In this document: in pieces, positions 1-9,575 of the stretch
How positions within the stretch are numbered: the stretch's first letter is position 1
Layout: each line of letters begins with the position of its first letter
Source: an uncultured Chlorobiaceae bacterium
GTDB taxonomy: Bacteria; Bacteroidota; Chlorobiia; Chlorobiales; Chlorobiaceae
Direction of reading: 5' to 3'
DNA length: 64,000 bases
Assembly: GCA_903859055.1 (NCBI GenBank)
Contig: CAIOLC010000174.1
Coordinates: 1-64,000 of the forward strand
The notes under the pieces: generated by a model
Database searches by the model: none
Told to the model about the DNA's origin: nothing
Seen by the model: only the letters and a program-made list of their open reading frames with translations
Made by a program: the position numbers and the translations under genes

Positions 1-148
1 AATGTTAAAAGAGGCTGAGGGCCTTGATTTTCTTGAGAAATCAGGATTGGGGTATCTGGCGATGGATCAATCGGGCAAGATTTACCACAAAAACACCTGA
101 CACATTTTTTTCGACTCTTCTCGACAATTTTTATTCAAAAAAAAGACA

Positions 149-2035
149 ATGAAATACTCTTCTCTGAGGCGTACGATGGCCTTTCTTGTTGTTTTTCTGG
201 CGCTCTGCCTCAGGGTAAGCGCTGCTCTCGCCGCGGAATTCCTTGATCCCGATCAGGCCTTCAAATTGAAGGCTGAACTCAATGGCTCACGAACCGTTGC
301 GCTGCATTGGGAGATTGCCAAAGGATATAAGCTGTATCGCGACAAGGTGACGGTCACTGTTGAAAATGGCAAAGACGAGATAAAAAGCCCTGTTCTGCCA
401 AAAGGAATCAGCTTCACTGATCCCACATCAAACGAAAAGCTGGAGATCTACCACGACAAGCTTGATGTCGAGGTGCCGCTTGCCAAGGCTGACAAGGTTT
501 TCACCCTGAGTGTCGGCTATCAGGGGTGTGCTGAGGATGGCCTCTGTTATCCTCCAATAACAAAACTGTTCACGGTTGACCCCGCCAAACCCGGAGTACT
601 CCTCATCGCAGGCGACCAGGGTGCTCCTTCAGGGCCAACAACAACGGCTCCGCCTCCTCCTGTCGCAACTCCGGGGCCAGGCACCGATCCACAGGAAAAA
701 GGGGGCCAGAACGAACTCTCCCTCATCGCATCAACACTTGCCGGCGGGAGTTTATGGAAAGTCTCTCTCGCATTTCTGCTCTTCGGGCTGCTGCTCTCCT
801 TTACCCCGTGCGTGCTGCCAATGGTGCCAATTCTCTCCTCCATTATTGTCGGTGAGGGTGAGGTAACGCGCCAGCGCAGCTTTCTTATGGCTCTTGCCTA
901 TTGCCTTGGGCTGGCTCTCGTCTACACCGCTCTTGGCATTGCGGCAGGGCTGGCAGGTGAAGGTCTTTCCGGAGCCTTGCAGAAGCCTTGGGTACTGATC
1001 ATGTTTGCCGTGCTGCTGGTCACACTTTCACTCTCCATGTTTGATGTTTATCAGTTGCAGATGCCTGCGGCCATACAGAGCAAACTTGGCAAAGCGTCGG
1101 GCGGGCTCAAAAGAGGACGTTTTGCCGGCGTGTTTTTTATGGGTGCCCTGTCGGCCCTTATTGTAGGTCCCTGCGTCGCTGCGCCACTTGCCGGAACACT
1201 TGTCTATATCAGCCAAACCAAGGATGTGCTCCTCGGCGGGCTGGCGCTCTTTTCCATGGCTATGGGTATGAGTGTGCCGCTTCTGCTGGTCGGCTTGTCT
1301 GCGGGCAGTCTGCTCCCCAAGGCCGGCTTATGGATGGTCAGTGTCAAATATGTTTTCGGTCTTTTATTGATTGCCGTGGCAATATGGATGGTCTCACCGG
1401 TTCTCTCGGCGCAGGTCGCCATGCTCTTCTGGGGTGCCTTTGCTATCCTCTGCTCCCTCTTTCTTGGTATTTTTGACGCATCAACCGGTAAAGCCACTAT
1501 TGCCCAGCGCTTTGGGAAAGCTTTTGGCTTTGTGCTCTTTGTGTTTGGAGTACTGGAGCTTGTCGGTGCTGCATCAGGTCATACCAATGTGCTTGAGCCG
1601 CTTGCGCCTCTTCAGGGAGAAACACGACCCGGTGGCACTGGTGGATCTGGCCTGGGTGGCAAAGAGGAGGGGAGAATAAGTTTTACCAGGATCAAAACTG
1701 TAGCCGATCTCGATAAGGCACTGATCTCGGCAAAAAAACCGGTCATGCTTGATTTCTATGCGGACTGGTGTGTCGCCTGCAAAGAGATGGACAAGTTCAC
1801 CTTTCATCATCCCAAAGTGATGGCTCAACTTAATGACCTTACATTGCTCCAGGTTGATGTCACTGCCAACACCCCTGATGATGTGGCCTTGATGAAGCGC
1901 TTCAGTCTCTTCGGCCCTCCAGGCATCATCTTTTTTGACAGTACCGGCAAAGAGATCCCTGAGAGCAAAATAGTTGGTTTTCTTAAAGCTGATCCTTTTC
2001 TTGGACATCTGAACAAATATGTGAGAGGAAAATAG
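149..2035 (+). CDS. dsbD: Thiol:disulfide interchange protein DsbD (N-terminal DsbD domain, CcdA-like membrane domain, C-terminal thioredoxin domain)
   Basis: 628 aa ORF; signal peptide, membrane segment with FTPCVLPMVPIL, C-terminal thioredoxin motif DWCVACKEMD. Confidence 0.93.
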   Translation: MKYSSLRRTMAFLVVFLALCLRVSAALAAEFLDPDQAFKLKAELNGSRTVALHWEIAKGYKLYRDKVTVTVENGKDEIKSPVLPKGISFTDPTSNEKLEIYHDKLDVEVPLAKADKVFTLSVGYQGCAEDGLCYPPITKLFTVDPAKPGVLLIAGDQGAPSGPTTTAPPPPVATPGPGTDPQEKGGQNELSLIASTLAGGSLWKVSLAFLLFGLLLSFTPCVLPMVPILSSIIVGEGEVTRQRSFLMALAYCLGLALVYTALGIAAGLAGEGLSGALQKPWVLIMFAVLLVTLSLSMFDVYQLQMPAAIQSKLGKASGGLKRGRFAGVFFMGALSALIVGPCVAAPLAGTLVYISQTKDVLLGGLALFSMAMGMSVPLLLVGLSAGSLLPKAGLWMVSVKYVFGLLLIAVAIWMVSPVLSAQVAMLFWGAFAILCSLFLGIFDASTGKATIAQRFGKAFGFVLFVFGVLELVGAASGHTNVLEPLAPLQGETRPGGTGGSGLGGKEEGRISFTRIKTVADLDKALISAKKPVMLDFYADWCVACKEMDKFTFHHPKVMAQLNDLTLLQVDVTANTPDDVALMKRFSLFGPPGIIFFDSTGKEIPESKIVGFLKADPFLGHLNKYVRGK

Positions 2036-2056
2036 ATTCCTCTTTGATCATCAAAC

Positions 2057-2088
2057 AAAAAAGCCTGCTCTCTCAAGCAGGCTTTTTT
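2057..2088. terminator. Rho-independent (bidirectional) terminator between convergent dsbD and rlpA-like gene
   Basis: Inverted repeat AAAAAAGCCTGCT-CTCTCA-AGCAGGCTTTTTT. Confidence 0.85.
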
Positions 2089-2118
2089 GTCTCTTCAAGG
2101 AGAGATCGCAAATCAGAT

Positions 2119-2586
2119 TCAGCCGGAGACAAATGCTGACGGAAGAGCCCTCAGTGCTTCGAGCTTGACCTGTACAACACCCGTTTGCATAATACCGATC
2201 TCTTTTGCCGCGCCTGCCGACAGATCAATAATCTGCCCCTTGACAAACGGCCCGCGATCGTTGATGCGCACAACAACATCTTTCCCGTTGCTCAGATTGG
2301 TTACTCTGACCCATGTGCCAAAAGGGAGGGAGGGGTGGGCAGCCGTCAACTGATCCTTGCTGAAGGTTTCGCCGTTTGCAGTCTTGCGTCCGTGAAACTG
2401 GCCGGAGTAAAATGATGCAGTGCCTTCAGTGGCTGCAACATGCCTCTTTTTTGCATGCCCTCTTCGTTGGGCAGCCTCTGCTGTGCTGTTGAATGGATTA
2501 AAAGGGAGAATATTCAATGATGAAAAGCCAATACCTATCAGTACGGCAAAGAGCGGCAAATTAAAAAAATGTTTCTCATGTTTCAT
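2119..2586 (-). CDS. RlpA-like septal ring lytic transglycosylase / double-psi beta-barrel protein
   Basis: [60 protein letters not shown] is a typical RlpA domain; N-terminal signal/TM segment. Confidence 0.88.
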   Translation of the reverse strand: MKHEKHFFNLPLFAVLIGIGFSSLNILPFNPFNSTAEAAQRRGHAKKRHVAATEGTASFYSGQFHGRKTANGETFSKDQLTAAHPSLPFGTWVRVTNLSNGKDVVVRINDRGPFVKGQIIDLSAGAAKEIGIMQTGVVQVKLEALRALPSAFVSG

Positions 2587-3031
2587 ACGCTCATGGTTTA
2601 AGCCCGCAACTCCTCAGACAATGTTTCTCAAGATGGAGTGCAAAAAATGAATAAAAATCAAAATGCTATTCAGTCGCGTCACAGCCCAAATATAACGAAA
2701 ATATCTTTAAACAACCAATTCGACCAGAAAGATCTCATTTGTGCGTTAAAATCGCCGCAATAATCGCCATAACGGCGTAATCAATGCGCTTTTTACACTG
2801 GTATCGCATATTGCTACGTCACATCACGCCATGAATAAAGATACCATCAATTCTTTATTATGAATAATATTCACCAGACTGACTTTGTTCCAATATTGTT
2901 TCATTTTCTCTCCTCAACCGCTGACGACAGGGGCTTTATTTGATTTACGATCATATTGCCTATATTCAGGGCTTGAACTTTTGGTTTAGCACGACCCCAT
3001 GCATGTAGTCAATGTTTTTTTCATTTTTTGA

Positions 3032-4951
3032 TTGATGATGTCAACAATATCGGAAAAACCTCACGCAGGTAATCATGCAGAACAAACCGGAATGAAGCGC
3101 CTGGCCGGGCTCTCTCTTGCTGCTCTGGGTGTCGTCTTCGGAGATATAGGTACCAGCCCGCTTTATGCTGTTCGGGAGTGTTTTCATGGAGAATATGGTA
3201 TTCCTATTACCCACGACAATATCCTTGGCGTACTCTCTCTCCTTGTATGGTCTCTTCTCCTGATTGTCAGCCTGAAATATCTCACTTTTATCATGAGGGC
3301 AGATAATGATGGCGAGGGGGGGATTCTTGCCTTAACTGCTCTTATTATCACGCAAAGCTGCAAAAAAGGCTATGAACGGGGTTTCCTGGTGATCATTGGC
3401 CTGTTCGGAGCTGCGCTGCTTTACGGGGACGGAATGATTACACCAGCCATATCAGTGCTGAGTGCCGTGGAGGGGGTTCAGATTATCGCCCCTGCCTTCA
3501 AAGATCTTGTCATACCGGTGACGATAGTAGTACTCATCGCTCTTTTCTTTTTCCAGCATCATGGAACTGCACGGGTAGGTGCCCTCTTCGGGCCGATTAT
3601 ACTTGTCTGGTTTGTTGTCATCGGGCTGCTTGGTTTAGTGGAGATCATAAGATTTCCACAGATTTTACAGGCAATACTACCCTGGTACGGGATCTCCTTT
3701 CTGTTAAGCAACCATCTTCAGGGATTTATGGTGCTGGGGGCGGTCTTTCTCTCCGTGACCGGGGCCGAGGCTCTCTACGCAGATATGGGACATTTTGGCA
3801 AACGTCCGATCAGGCTCACCTGGGCATTATTAGTTCTGCCTGCATTACTCCTCAACTATTTCGGCCAGGGAGCGCTCTTGCTTGCGTTTCCTGAACAATC
3901 GCACCACCCTTTTTACGCTCTGGTGCCCACTTGGGGAATGATTCCGATGGTGATTCTTTCAACTCTGGCAACCATTATTGCCTCTCAGGCACTGATAACA
4001 GGTGTTTTTTCTTTAACCCAGCAGGCTATCCAGCTCGGCTATCTGCCACGATTGACCATCACCCATACCTCCGCCAAGCATATTGGCCAGATCTATGTTC
4101 CTGCAGCCAACTGGGCGTTAATGATGTCAACCATAACGCTTGTCGCAGGCTTTGGTTCATCCAGCAAGCTTGCGGCCGCTTATGGTGTCGCGGTAACAGC
4201 GACCATGCTGATCTCCACGATTCTTTTCTATTATGTGGCACGTGATCTTTGGAAATGGAACAAAATCGCACTTGACCTCCTCGCTGGTTTTTTTGCCATC
4301 ATTGATATCTCCTTTTTTGGAGCGAGTATAAGCAAGCTTTTACAAGGCGCATGGTTCCCTCTTGCGATCGGCTTTGCGGTCTTTACACTGATGTTGACCT
4401 GGAAACAGGGACGCAGCCTGCTTTTAAAACAGTTGCAGGAGCGCACCCTTACCACCGAAGAGTTTATTCAGAGCCTCTCCTTGCAACAACCTCACAGGGT
4501 AAACGGACAGGCGGTCTACCTGACGGCAAACCCTGATGTCGTCCCAATTGCTCTGCTCCACAATCTTCGTCATAACAAGATGATGCACTCCGAAGTGGCC
4601 TTGTTTCATTTCAGCACTGAACGTGTTCCGAGAGTGCAAAACAGCCACAAGGTGGAGGTGACCAAACTCGGCAATGGCTTCTTCAAGGTTGTTGCACGAT
4701 ATGGCTTTTTGGAATATCCCAATATCCGACAGGTGATTGCCTTGGCAAATCGTCAGGGATTACAGTTTAAACCTGAAGCTATCAGCTTTTTTCTGAGCCG
4801 TGAAAAAATTGTGACCGGGCTGAAGTCAAAAATGGTTTTATGGCGCAAAAAACTTTTCGCACTGATGGCTCGTAATGCCCTGAGTGCAACAGCCTACTAC
4901 GATTTGCCAGCAGGTCAGGTCATTGAAATAGGCGTTCTGGTACAAATCTGA
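3032..4951 (+). CDS. kup: KUP/HAK family potassium uptake protein
   Basis: LAALGVVFGDIGTSPLYAVRECF and GDGMITPAISVLSAVEG motifs, multi-TM. Confidence 0.95.
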   Translation: MMMSTISEKPHAGNHAEQTGMKRLAGLSLAALGVVFGDIGTSPLYAVRECFHGEYGIPITHDNILGVLSLLVWSLLLIVSLKYLTFIMRADNDGEGGILALTALIITQSCKKGYERGFLVIIGLFGAALLYGDGMITPAISVLSAVEGVQIIAPAFKDLVIPVTIVVLIALFFFQHHGTARVGALFGPIILVWFVVIGLLGLVEIIRFPQILQAILPWYGISFLLSNHLQGFMVLGAVFLSVTGAEALYADMGHFGKRPIRLTWALLVLPALLLNYFGQGALLLAFPEQSHHPFYALVPTWGMIPMVILSTLATIIASQALITGVFSLTQQAIQLGYLPRLTITHTSAKHIGQIYVPAANWALMMSTITLVAGFGSSSKLAAAYGVAVTATMLISTILFYYVARDLWKWNKIALDLLAGFFAIIDISFFGASISKLLQGAWFPLAIGFAVFTLMLTWKQGRSLLLKQLQERTLTTEEFIQSLSLQQPHRVNGQAVYLTANPDVVPIALLHNLRHNKMMHSEVALFHFSTERVPRVQNSHKVEVTKLGNGFFKVVARYGFLEYPNIRQVIALANRQGLQFKPEAISFFLSREKIVTGLKSKMVLWRKKLFALMARNALSATAYYDLPAGQVIEIGVLVQI

Positions 4952-4954
4952 ACT

Positions 4955-5722
4955 ATGGTTGAGCTGTTGCAGCAAATTGTTGACAAGCCTCTTGCTTCAC
5001 TGCTGGTTGTCGGTAACCTCATTATTATCGAAAGCCTGCTCTCTGTTGACAATGCGGCCGTACTGGCCACCATGGTTATGGATCTGCCGGAGAAGCAACG
5101 CTCTGCAGCCCTGAAGTACGGGATTATCGGGGCCTATCTCTTTCGGGGGCTCTGTCTACTTTTTGCATCTTTTCTTATACAGGTATGGTGGCTCAAGCCG
5201 GTTGGTGGGTTATACCTTCTCTACCTGGTCTTTTCCTGGATGAAAGGGAGAAAGACTCCTCAGAAAAGCGATGATCTGCTCGACAAACAAAGTAACCGCT
5301 TTTATCAGATGACCTCCGGCAGGTTAGGTGCTTTCTGGTCGACCGTCATGCTCATTGAAATCATGGATCTTGCCTTTTCCATAGACAATATTTTTGCTGC
5401 CGTGGCCTTTACGGACAACCTTCTGCTCATCTGTGTCGGTGTTTTTATTGGTATTTTGGCCATGCGTTTCGTCGCCCAGGCATTTGTCGGCCTTATGGAA
5501 CGATATCCCTTTCTTGAGAGCTGTGCCTTTCTGGTTATCGGGTTACTCGGTGCAAAACTCTCCCTTTCCGCTGTCGGGAATTTCTATCCAGAATCCTCCT
5601 TTGTCAAAGTGATGGAGGGGCATGAGGCCGATATCGTCACCTCATGTATCACGGTTACTATTTTCTTTCTTCCGGTGCTCTCGTGCAAATTATTCAATAT
5701 ACCACCCAAAAAGCAGGGTTGA
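4955..5722 (+). CDS. TerC family integral membrane protein
   Basis: ESLLSVDNAAVLA and EIMDLAFSIDNIFAAVAF motifs, TerC-type topology; 3 bp downstream of kup. Confidence 0.85.
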   Translation: MVELLQQIVDKPLASLLVVGNLIIIESLLSVDNAAVLATMVMDLPEKQRSAALKYGIIGAYLFRGLCLLFASFLIQVWWLKPVGGLYLLYLVFSWMKGRKTPQKSDDLLDKQSNRFYQMTSGRLGAFWSTVMLIEIMDLAFSIDNIFAAVAFTDNLLLICVGVFIGILAMRFVAQAFVGLMERYPFLESCAFLVIGLLGAKLSLSAVGNFYPESSFVKVMEGHEADIVTSCITVTIFFLPVLSCKLFNIPPKKQG

Positions 5723-5853
5723 TTGGTTGAAAAACTCTTGCTCTTGACAGCCAGCACAAAGATAAGTTTGTTTTTCCCCCCTTTTTTTTGTATAAAGAGT
5801 TATAATGCACTTTATAAAATGATGCGATATCATATAAAGAAAAGGAGACTACA

Positions 5854-6138
5854 ATGAGACAATTCAGCGTTGGGGACAAGATTATCTATCATAAGCCAAA
5901 AAGCTCCTTTTGCCCAAGCCCGAGAGCGCGGGAGGTGTATCCTCTCGAACATGGAGAGGACTATCACTATATTATTGACAAGTTCTGGGAAGTTGCACAG
6001 GTCAATAATGATGGCACACTTGATGTGATTACCAGAACCGGGAAAAAAAACAGGCTGCAGGCCCTTGACCCAAATATCACGACGGCCAATCCGATTCAGC
6101 ACCTTATGTACCGCAAGCGCTTCCTTCGCATGAGCTGA
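5854..6138 (+). CDS. Hypothetical protein (94 aa)
   Basis: ORF with an AAGGAGA-type RBS just upstream of the ATG; no recognised domain. Confidence 0.7.
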   Translation: MRQFSVGDKIIYHKPKSSFCPSPRAREVYPLEHGEDYHYIIDKFWEVAQVNNDGTLDVITRTGKKNRLQALDPNITTANPIQHLMYRKRFLRMS

Positions 6139-6145
6139 GGCTCTC

Positions 6146-6889
6146 TTGTCCACCATTTATCAAAACATCATGGAAAAGAACCTGAGGTATCAGGGCAGAG
6201 TTCTTGTGGCTGGCGCAACCGGCAAAACAGGGCAGTGGGTTGTTCAGCGACTGCTGCATTACGGCATTGCCGTCAGGGTCTTCTCACGAAGTCGGGAGAA
6301 AGCACTGGCGCTGTTTGGTAAGGGTGTGGAGATTTTTGAAGGAAAAATTCAAAGCAGTAACGATATCTCAAGCGCTCTCAATGGGTGCCTTGCGGTTATT
6401 TCAACGCTCGGGTCAAGCTCCATCAAAGGAGAGTCATCACCAGGAGAGGTGGATCGCGACGGGGTGATCAGACTTATTGATGAAGCGGCCAAGGCCGGAG
6501 TACAACACTTTGCCATCATCAGCTCCCTGGCTGTAACAAAATGGTATCATCCACTCAATCTTTTTGCCGGTGTCCTGAGCAAAAAATGGGAGGCGGAAGA
6601 GCATCTCCGCGCCATCTTTGCCAAAGAGGGACGATCGTACACCATTGTAAGGCCGGGAGGCCTTAAAGATGGCGAGCCACTGCTTCACAAGCTTCGTGTC
6701 GACACTGGTGACCGACTGTGGAACGGCTTTATCAACCGTTCTGACGTGGCAGAGCTTCTCGTCATCTCCTTGTGGCTTGAGAATGCCAAAAACAGGACTT
6801 TTGAGGTGATTAATGAGAGCGAAGAACCACAGAAAAGTCTCGAACAATGTTATGATGCCCTGCCTCCTGATTTTCCGAAAATAGTATAA
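6146..6889 (+). CDS. NAD(P)-binding atypical SDR family protein (NAD(P)H-binding); internal ATG at 6170 is an alternative start
   Basis: VLVAGATGKTGQWVVQRLL Rossmann motif; AIISSLAVTKWYHPLN; IVRPGGLKDGEP. Confidence 0.85.
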   Translation: MSTIYQNIMEKNLRYQGRVLVAGATGKTGQWVVQRLLHYGIAVRVFSRSREKALALFGKGVEIFEGKIQSSNDISSALNGCLAVISTLGSSSIKGESSPGEVDRDGVIRLIDEAAKAGVQHFAIISSLAVTKWYHPLNLFAGVLSKKWEAEEHLRAIFAKEGRSYTIVRPGGLKDGEPLLHKLRVDTGDRLWNGFINRSDVAELLVISLWLENAKNRTFEVINESEEPQKSLEQCYDALPPDFPKIV

Positions 6890-6947
6890 CAAGGAAGCCC
6901 CAACCAGCAGCTCAAAATCTTTGAACTCCCCCCCACCCCCTGGGAAC

Positions 6948-6965
6948 GCCGAGCTCCAGCTCGGC
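6948..6965. repeat. Short GC-rich palindrome GCCGAGCT-CC-AGCTCGGC next to a C-rich tract; possible REP-like element or terminator between convergent genes
   Basis: Perfect 8-bp inverted repeat read directly from the sequence. Confidence 0.5.
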
Positions 6966-6967
6966 AT

Positions 6968-8404
6968 TCAGTGCTCCCTTTTGCCGTCAGAGACCTTGCT
7001 CTCTGGCTGAAATACTCTGAAAATAATATCCATCAACCAGACAACAATGACGTTAAACGTCACGGAGACAAGAATGAACCAGCTCCATGCCAGTCCATAA
7101 TATTTCAGCACAAAAACAATGGCCATACTTGCGACAAGCCCTGTGGCCAGACTTGCCGGATGAAAGTTGCGCTTGCTTTTGGAGAGCAGAAAGAGCCCCA
7201 GCAATCCTCCGTAGGTAAACGACGCAATTTCAAGGCCAACCATAACCATTGCCTTGTTTCCGGCATCAAAGAGGAGCGCAATAAGAATAAGCAGAATTGC
7301 CCAGAAAAAACTGATCAGCCTTGACATTCCCAATGACGATTTTCCTCCAAGAATATCGTTGACCGTCGAGGATGCAAGGGAGTTTATGGCTGAACTGTGG
7401 GTTGACATGGCGGCTGACAAGACCCCGGCTATCAAAAGCCCCTTCAGCCCGACCGGAAGATGGTGTACAATAAACCAGGCAAATTCGCGATCCTTTTCCA
7501 TTGGTGCACCGTGCATGAAAACGGAGATCAGTGAACCGGCAAGGAGAAAGACGGAAAACTGAAAAAAGACAAAAAAGCCACTCCCGATCATCGCTTTTCT
7601 TGCCGAACGAAGATCTTTGCAGCCCAGCACCCGCTGTACCATCATGTAGTCAACGCCGTGGGAAGAGAGTGAGAGAAGAATACCGCCGATAAAAGCACTG
7701 AAAAAGGTTAACGGATTGGTTAAAAAGTGCGGGTCAGTATTGATAATCTTCAATTTTCCGGCATCTAACAGAGAAGCGACAATTGCCGGAACCCCCTGCC
7801 CAATGCTTTCAAAGAGAAAAATGACAGAGAGCACGCCGCCAAGAAGATAGAGGCTGAATTGAAAGCTTTCCAGCCAGACCACCGCCTTGATGCCGCCTGA
7901 AAGCGTATAGACAAGGGTGACAACGCCGATAATCATCACCGAAAGTGGGAGTGACCAGCCGGTGACCACCTGCACCACCACCCCTGCAGCAAGAAAGCGG
8001 ATAGCATCGCCAAGCGTTCGGGTGACAAGAAAGACCACTGCCGCCACCTTCTGCATTCCCTGCCCAAACCGGAGACCGATAATCTCATAAATAGAGCTGA
8101 CTCCGTGCTTGAAATACATGGGCAGGAGAATGGCGCTCACCAGCACTCTTCCCACAATGTAACCCATGGCGAGTTGCAGAAAGCTCCAGTCGCCCCTGTA
8201 GGCAAGCCCGGGAACGCTGACAAAGGTGAGCACTGACGTTTCGGAGGCAACAATCGAGAGCATGGAGGCAATCCACGGCAGGTTTTTATTGCCGAGGAAA
8301 TAGTCGCGACTGCTTTTGTTGCTTTTGCCATGCCAGAGCCCGAACAGGGTATTTCCAACCAGAAAAAGCACAATAATGGCAAGATCAAGAGGCTGCATGG
8401 TCAT
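6968..8404 (-). CDS. Sodium:solute symporter (SSS) family transporter; start trimmed from the 8629 ORF end to MTMQPLDL
   Basis: SSS-type multi-TM protein (LPWIASMLSIVASETSVLTFVSVPGLAYRGDW); trimmed start lies just after the namZ stop. Confidence 0.88.
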   Translation of the reverse strand: MTMQPLDLAIIVLFLVGNTLFGLWHGKSNKSSRDYFLGNKNLPWIASMLSIVASETSVLTFVSVPGLAYRGDWSFLQLAMGYIVGRVLVSAILLPMYFKHGVSSIYEIIGLRFGQGMQKVAAVVFLVTRTLGDAIRFLAAGVVVQVVTGWSLPLSVMIIGVVTLVYTLSGGIKAVVWLESFQFSLYLLGGVLSVIFLFESIGQGVPAIVASLLDAGKLKIINTDPHFLTNPLTFFSAFIGGILLSLSSHGVDYMMVQRVLGCKDLRSARKAMIGSGFFVFFQFSVFLLAGSLISVFMHGAPMEKDREFAWFIVHHLPVGLKGLLIAGVLSAAMSTHSSAINSLASSTVNDILGGKSSLGMSRLISFFWAILLILIALLFDAGNKAMVMVGLEIASFTYGGLLGLFLLSKSKRNFHPASLATGLVASMAIVFVLKYYGLAWSWFILVSVTFNVIVVWLMDIIFRVFQPESKVSDGKREH

Positions 8405-8408
8405 CAAT

Positions 8409-9575
8409 TTATGAGTGGTAAAGGTGATACTGTTGCTTTCTCCCCAAAAACTCCACTTCATCATGATGCCATGAGGAGAGAATCGTGGGGACATCCCCAC
8501 CGCTCTCAATAGCCGTACGGATATGGCTGTTACCGGCAAGAAGATCAAACGCAGGAATGGTATCGTTAAACTCGTAAACCCCTCGCAAAAACTTGATCTG
8601 CCCGGGATAGAGTTCATGGATCGCCGCAATCATGGCAACACCTGTGGCGAAGGAGCGGTAACGGGAGTGGTCAGTCACCTGCTGCCAGATACCACCAATA
8701 ACCTCTCCGCAATATTTATGAAACGTCGGCTTGAACCACAGCGGACGAAAGAGGACACCTTCAAGCCCAGAGGAGCGGCAGTGTTCTGCCAGCTCAAACG
8801 GATGGATGAAGGGAGCGCCGAAAAGCTTGAAAGGGGTGGTTGAACCTCTTCCTTCTGAAACATTAAGCCCCTCAAAGAGGCACATCCCGGGGTACACTTC
8901 TGCCGTCTCAAAGGTTGGCATATTCGGGGATGGTGGAACCCAAAAAAGGCCCGTTTCCGGAAAAAGCATGGAACGATGCCACCCCTCCATAGGAAGAACC
9001 GTAAGGTTGACATCCAGCTTCTTAGCCTCACGATAGAGTAATGCAAGCTCACCGGCGGTCATACCGTGGCGTACCGGCACCGGGAAAATGCCTACAAATG
9101 AGCCATAGGCATCATCGAGCAGTGGCCCTTCAACAATCTCTCCACCAAGAGGATTGGGCCGGTCGAGCACCATGATCTCAATATCGCGACCTGAAACTGC
9201 CTCCATAAAGAGCGCAAGCGTATTGATGTAGGTGTAATAACGGGAGCCAACATCCTGAATATCGAAAATGACAAGATCAAGATGATCAAGCACCGCAGGA
9301 TCGGGTATCAGCGTCTCGGCTAAATTCCCATAAAGGCTGACCAGCTCACAAGCAAGATCAGGCTGATAACCGACCGCAACCTGATCCTGCTCAGTTGCAA
9401 ACAGCCCATGTTCGGGCGTGAAAATCCGTTTGACAGAAACGCCTCTCTCCTTCAGAGCACTCCAGGAATATCTTAAATCAGAGGTAACGGAGGTTTGATT
9501 GACAATCAAACCGATGCTCCTCTTTGTCATGCTCTCTGTACTTCTGAGCAGTTTGTCAAGCCCTGTTGCTATCAT
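8409..9575 (-). CDS. namZ: DUF1343 family exo-beta-N-acetylmuramidase (NamZ-like)
   Basis: IGLIVNQTSVTSDLR, IFTPEHGLFATEQDQV, LVIFDIQDVGSRYYTYINTL, VLDRPNPLGGEIVEGPLL: DUF1343 signature blocks. Confidence 0.85.
   Translation of the reverse strand: MIATGLDKLLRSTESMTKRSIGLIVNQTSVTSDLRYSWSALKERGVSVKRIFTPEHGLFATEQDQVAVGYQPDLACELVSLYGNLAETLIPDPAVLDHLDLVIFDIQDVGSRYYTYINTLALFMEAVSGRDIEIMVLDRPNPLGGEIVEGPLLDDAYGSFVGIFPVPVRHGMTAGELALLYREAKKLDVNLTVLPMEGWHRSMLFPETGLFWVPPSPNMPTFETAEVYPGMCLFEGLNVSEGRGSTTPFKLFGAPFIHPFELAEHCRSSGLEGVLFRPLWFKPTFHKYCGEVIGGIWQQVTDHSRYRSFATGVAMIAAIHELYPGQIKFLRGVYEFNDTIPAFDLLAGNSHIRTAIESGGDVPTILSSWHHDEVEFLGRKQQYHLYHS

Noticed and set aside
8405-8629. N-terminal extension of the symporter ORF (MRRSMNSIPG...)
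   Set aside because: Overlaps the 3' end of namZ out of frame; the symporter TM region begins after MTMQPLDL at 8404.
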